NCBI GenBank assembly: GCA_002781805.1
Contig: PFFZ01000087.1
Location: 1-6,699 of the forward strand
Direction of reading: 5' to 3'
DNA from: Nitrosopumilales archaeon CG15_BIG_FIL_POST_REV_8_21_14_020_37_12
Lineage (GTDB): Archaea; Thermoproteota; Nitrososphaeria; Nitrososphaerales; Nitrosopumilaceae
Length of the DNA: 6,699 bases
Shown here: positions 4,643 to 6,699 of the stretch, one piece after another
How the letters are laid out: every line of letters starts with the position of its first letter
Position numbering within the stretch: the stretch's first letter is position 1
Notes under the pieces: generated by a model
Told to the model about the DNA's origin: nothing
Seen by the model: only the letters and a program-made list of their open reading frames with translations
The model's database searches: none
Position numbers and translations under genes: made by a program

Positions 4643-6076
4643 TTGGAATTCAAAGAGGGATTAACTTTTGACGACGTTCTTCTTGTACCCAAATACTCTG
4701 ATATTACAAGCAGATCACAGACCAATCTAAAGACCAAACTTTCTAAAAACATCTCAATTAACATCCCATTTGTTAGTGCAAACATGGATACTGTCACCGA
4801 GTCAGCAATGGCAGTGGCAATGGCTCGCGCCGGTGGAATTGGAATTATTCACAGGTTTCTTACAATTAAAGAACAAGCAAACGAGGTTCTCAAGGTAAAG
4901 AGGTCTGGTAGTGTTATGATTGAAAATCCTTACTCTATTTCCCAAGATAAGACAGTCCAAGATGCCGTAGACTATGCAAATGACAAAGAGGTGTCGGGAC
5001 TTTTGGTAGTTGACTCCAGCTCCAAACTTGTTGGAATCGTCACTGATAGGGATTTGTTGTTTGAAACAAACTCTAAACTGCCACTAAAAGACATTATGAC
5101 CAGAGATGTTGTGACTGCTAGACCTGGAATAACCCTTGATGACGCAAAATCAATCTTGCACAAACACAAGATTGAGAAATTACCCATTACAGACGAGTCT
5201 GGATTTGTTAAGGGATTGATCACCAGCAAAGACATTACAAACATTGAAGATTATCCGTCTGCATCAAAAGACAAGAAAGGAAGACCTCTTGTAGGTGCAG
5301 CAGTAGGTGTCAAGGGAGACTTTTTGGAAAGATCCGAGTCTCTTTTGGATGCAGGAGCTGACATTCTAGTGGTAGATATTGCACACGGACACAGTGAAAA
5401 TGCCATTAGCACAGTTCGAAATATCAAAAAAGCATTTCCTGACTGTGAACTGATTGCAGGAAACGTTGCTACAGCACAAGGCACAGAAGATTTGATAAAT
5501 GCAGGAGTTGATGCCGTAAAAGTCGGCGTTGGTTCCGGTTCTATTTGTATTACTAGAGTTATTACAGGCTCCGGTGTTCCGCAGCTAACTGCAGTGATGG
5601 ATTGTGCACGAATTGGAAAAGACCATGGAATTCCGATAATATCTGATGGGGGAACCAGAACATCTGGTGACGCAACAAAAGCTTTAGCTGCAGGGGCATC
5701 ATCAGTAATGGTTGGAAGTATGCTTGGTGGAACCGACGAATCACCAGGTACTGTATTGACCAAAAATGGAAAAAGATTCAAAGTATATCGTGGAATGGCA
5801 TCACTTGCAGCATCGATAGGGAGAAAATCAAAGGAGACAGGTTCAATCTCACTTGATGATGATCTTAATGACTATGTTGCAGAAGGCGTTGAAGCTATGG
5901 TTCCATACAAAGGAACCGTCACTGACATTCTCAAGCAGCTGACAGGAGGTGTACGTTCTGGTTTGAGTTATTGTGGTGCTCACACTATTCCACAGATGCA
6001 ACAAAATGCCGAATTTATCAAAATGTCGCGGGCTGGATTTGCAGAAAGCCAACCCCATGACGTTTCTCTGATGTAG
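4643..6076 (+). CDS. guaB: IMP dehydrogenase with CBS domains
   Basis: Oxidises IMP to XMP with NAD, the first committed step to GMP and the partner reaction of guaA. The 477-residue TIM-barrel enzyme opens EFKEGLTFDDVLLVPKYSD, with SANMDTVTES at 45-54. Tandem CBS domains fill about 95-200 (DRDLL near 135-139, SKDIT near 195-199). Then come DIAHGH (245-250, Asp245), the potassium/catalytic loop GVGSGSICITR (295-305, Cys302, Thr304), the IMP phosphate site SDGG (334-337) and VGSMLGG (357-363), YRGMAS (382-387) and EGVEAMVPYKG (414-424). The start is TTG with AAGG five bases upstream; no ATG fits the conserved N-terminus. Oddities: the catalytic loop reads ICITR where ICTTR is usual, and the flap (about 388-413) has no Arg-Tyr pair like the one in most IMP dehydrogenases. 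A GMP reductase of the CBS-bearing GuaB1 type is the main alternative; the overall motifs favour IMP dehydrogenase. Confidence 0.93.
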   Translation: MEFKEGLTFDDVLLVPKYSDITSRSQTNLKTKLSKNISINIPFVSANMDTVTESAMAVAMARAGGIGIIHRFLTIKEQANEVLKVKRSGSVMIENPYSISQDKTVQDAVDYANDKEVSGLLVVDSSSKLVGIVTDRDLLFETNSKLPLKDIMTRDVVTARPGITLDDAKSILHKHKIEKLPITDESGFVKGLITSKDITNIEDYPSASKDKKGRPLVGAAVGVKGDFLERSESLLDAGADILVVDIAHGHSENAISTVRNIKKAFPDCELIAGNVATAQGTEDLINAGVDAVKVGVGSGSICITRVITGSGVPQLTAVMDCARIGKDHGIPIISDGGTRTSGDATKALAAGASSVMVGSMLGGTDESPGTVLTKNGKRFKVYRGMASLAASIGRKSKETGSISLDDDLNDYVAEGVEAMVPYKGTVTDILKQLTGGVRSGLSYCGAHTIPQMQQNAEFIKMSRAGFAESQPHDVSLM

Positions 6077-6081
6077 TTTAG

Positions 6082-6093
6082 TTTGTTTTTTCT
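6082..6093 (+). terminator. T-rich terminator after guaB
   Basis: TTTGTTTTTTCT begins five bases past the guaB stop. Archaeal termination commonly relies on T-rich tracts without a hairpin, and none is seen here. A second T-rich stretch follows at about 6128-6137. Confidence 0.5.
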
Positions 6094-6221
6094 AAATTAT
6101 ATTTACATGAAAATCACATAAACAGACTTTTTGGTTTTGAATTCTCTTTAATGTGCTTGCTAATTTAGGCATACCACAAATTGTTCGCTATTAACAAATA
6201 TTTTTTCATCATTAATGAATC

Positions 6222-6404
6222 ATGCAAACTGCTGCAAAGTGTAATACCGTCCAGACCGTCAAGTCATTTCTGGTTGGAAGCAAGGCCAAAAGCCTTCTTC
6301 CAACTGGAGAAAAGATTTGGGGTGAAACTAATATGGAAATCTCTTGTTATTTTGATGAATTTCTCATAGATTATTCTTATTTTACTAAGAGGAGGTGTAT
6401 TTGA
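6222..6404 (+). CDS. Doubtful 60-aa ORF ahead of the exported protein
   Basis: The frame reads MQTAAKCNTVQTVKSFLVGS onward, ends YFTKRRCI, and has no family I recognise. It has two or three cysteines, no signal peptide and no membrane segment. Its ATG has no ribosome binding site, though an AT-rich box (AAATATTTT, around 6197) lies about 22 bases upstream and could serve a leaderless message. Its stop TGA (6402-6404) overlaps the TTG of the next gene as TTGA, a pattern typical of translational coupling. Against it: the frame runs through a 44-base hairpin and the last 25 codons look like random AT-rich sequence. An untranslated structured leader is at least as likely. Confidence 0.2.
   Translation: MQTAAKCNTVQTVKSFLVGSKAKSLLPTGEKIWGETNMEISCYFDEFLIDYSYFTKRRCI
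6267..6310 (+). ncRNA. Strong RNA hairpin in the leader or intergenic region
   Basis: The plus-strand RNA can form 19 base pairs: 6267-6280 pairs with 6297-6310 and 6282-6286 with 6292-6296, with a single bulged C at 6281 and a five-base loop CAAAA (6287-6291). Three pairs are G-U (6268/6309, 6271/6306, 6272/6305). They would become A-C mismatches in the opposite strand, so the structure favours plus-strand RNA. No T run follows directly, so it is not a classic terminator. It could be part of a small RNA, the 5' leader of the exported protein gene, or the remnant of a mobile element end. I do not recognise it as a known RNA family. Confidence 0.45.
6390..6397 (+). promoter_or_regulatory. Strong Shine-Dalgarno site deciding a TTG start
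   Basis: AGGAGGTG matches the complement of the archaeal 16S rRNA 3' end. The GGAGG core ends five bases before TTG 6401 and fourteen before ATG 6410, so TTG 6401 has the better spacing. A GTG at 6395 lies inside the site and is unlikely to be the start. Confidence 0.6.
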
Positions 6405-6694
6405 AAATCATGAAAACAATTTTCGCAGTTTCATTAATGGCAATCTTGGTAACAGGTATGGTTGCTCCTGCATTACAAGATGCTTACGCTTATCCTCAAA
6501 AAGCAGATAATTCTGAAAAACTAAAAGTAAAATCATTTGGAGTTAAAACAAAAAATAAAATTTCTTTTAGTGATACAGATCCTAAACATAACATCTTTGG
6601 AACAATAAAGGAACAACAAGTCAAAACTTATAAGAAAATAGTTGCCGAATACTCTGCAAAGCAAGTACTCAAGAATCTCTATAACCTAGGATAG
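6401..6694 (+). CDS. Small exported lysine-rich protein of unknown function
   Basis: I do not recognise the family. From TTG 6401 the product is 97 residues. The N-terminus MKIMKTIFAVSLMAILVTGM, then VAPALQDAYA, is a clear Sec-type signal peptide: basic n-region, hydrophobic core of about 18 residues, and a probable cleavage after AYA (residue 30). The mature part of about 67 residues is hydrophilic and lysine-rich, with KSFGVKTKNKISFSD and an amphipathic C-terminal helix (EQQVKTYKKIVAEYSAKQVL). It has no cysteines, no lipobox and no second membrane segment, so it is probably secreted or in the pseudo-periplasmic space beneath the S-layer. If ATG 6410 is used the protein is 94 residues and the signal still works. 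It is preceded by a strong ribosome binding site and followed by a T run. It shows no link to guaB other than position. Confidence 0.75.
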   Translation: MKIMKTIFAVSLMAILVTGMVAPALQDAYAYPQKADNSEKLKVKSFGVKTKNKISFSDTDPKHNIFGTIKEQQVKTYKKIVAEYSAKQVLKNLYNLG

Positions 6695-6699
6695 TTTTT
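6695..6699 (+). terminator. T run after the exported protein gene (cut by window edge)
   Basis: Five T residues follow the TAG stop directly and reach the window end. This fits an archaeal T-tract terminator, but its full length cannot be seen. Confidence 0.35.

Larger units (their letters stand above)
6077..6400. other. Long gap without a convincing gene
   Basis: After the guaB terminator tract, the first 140 bases are AT-rich and featureless apart from TATA-like stretches (for example near 6094-6106 and 6194-6205). From about 6222 the composition becomes less AT-rich and includes a strong hairpin at 6267-6310. The gap ends with the ribosome binding site of the exported protein gene. A 60-codon frame (6222-6404) crosses it but has weak coding support. 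I see no tRNA, rRNA or CRISPR repeats. Confidence 0.6.

Noticed and set aside
5251..5781. 176-codon minus-strand frame opposite guaB
   Set aside because: It lies wholly within the IMP dehydrogenase gene, is rich in Pro/Ser/Ala from reversed codons, and has no family resemblance. It is a shadow of guaB.
6246..6260. Direct repeat ACCGTC-CAG-ACCGTC
   Set aside because: It is only two copies of six bases with a nine-base period, too short to be a CRISPR repeat, and could be chance or an artefact of a Thr-Val repeat if coding.
6181..6369. 62-codon plus-strand frame in the gap after guaB
   Set aside because: It begins at a TTG without a ribosome site, overlaps another equally weak frame, and its product looks random. 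The hairpin explains the structure better than coding does.
1..6699. CRISPR array suggested by the partial cas1
   Set aside because: I found no regularly spaced repeats of 20-40 bases anywhere in the window. An array, if any, must lie outside it.

Overview
This is an AT-rich archaeal chromosomal window, most likely from an ammonia-oxidising thaumarchaeon (Nitrososphaerota, Nitrosopumilus-like). The assignment rests on several clues: an archaeal-type MptE pterin pyrophosphokinase, a dihydropteroate synthase-like protein, a single-chain GuaA, TTG starts with strong archaeal ribosome binding sites, TATA-like boxes about 27 bases upstream of start codons (leaderless mRNAs), and a short exported protein with an AYA signal-cleavage site. 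This is inferred from sequence features, without a database search.

Layout. Positions 1-714 (minus) hold the N-terminal 70 codons of a Cas1-family protein, running off the window edge, directly behind a small unknown multi-pass membrane protein. The two genes are one base apart and look co-transcribed from a TATA-like box near 808-816. Positions 840-3711 (minus) hold mptE, a coiled-coil conserved-looking protein of 189 aa, and guaA, in that transcription order. Positions 3746-6076 (plus) hold a folP-like gene and guaB, read divergently from mptE across only 34 bases. Positions 6077-6400 have no convincing gene but contain a long, GU-containing RNA hairpin. Positions 6401-6694 (plus) encode a small lysine-rich secreted protein with a strong ribosome binding site.

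How the genes work together. GuaB (IMP to XMP) and GuaA (XMP to GMP) are the two committed steps of guanine nucleotide synthesis. GTP is the precursor of the pterin ring, and MptE and the DHPS-like enzyme act later, at pterin activation and coupling to an aminobenzoate-type acceptor. The central 5 kb can therefore be read as a purine-to-pterin (tetrahydrofolate or tetrahydromethanopterin) neighbourhood, with one unknown protein placed 4 bases ahead of guaA. The cas1/membrane-protein pair is the accessory-looking part. No CRISPR repeats or other cas genes are visible inside the window, so whether this is a stand-alone Cas1, a casposon-type integrase or the edge of a CRISPR locus depends on sequence to the left.

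Points worth a second look: the Cas1/membrane pair and its unusual leader, the GuaB flap without the usual Arg-Tyr dyad, the DHPS-like protein without the usual loop-2 arginine, and the 44-base hairpin between guaB and the exported protein gene.
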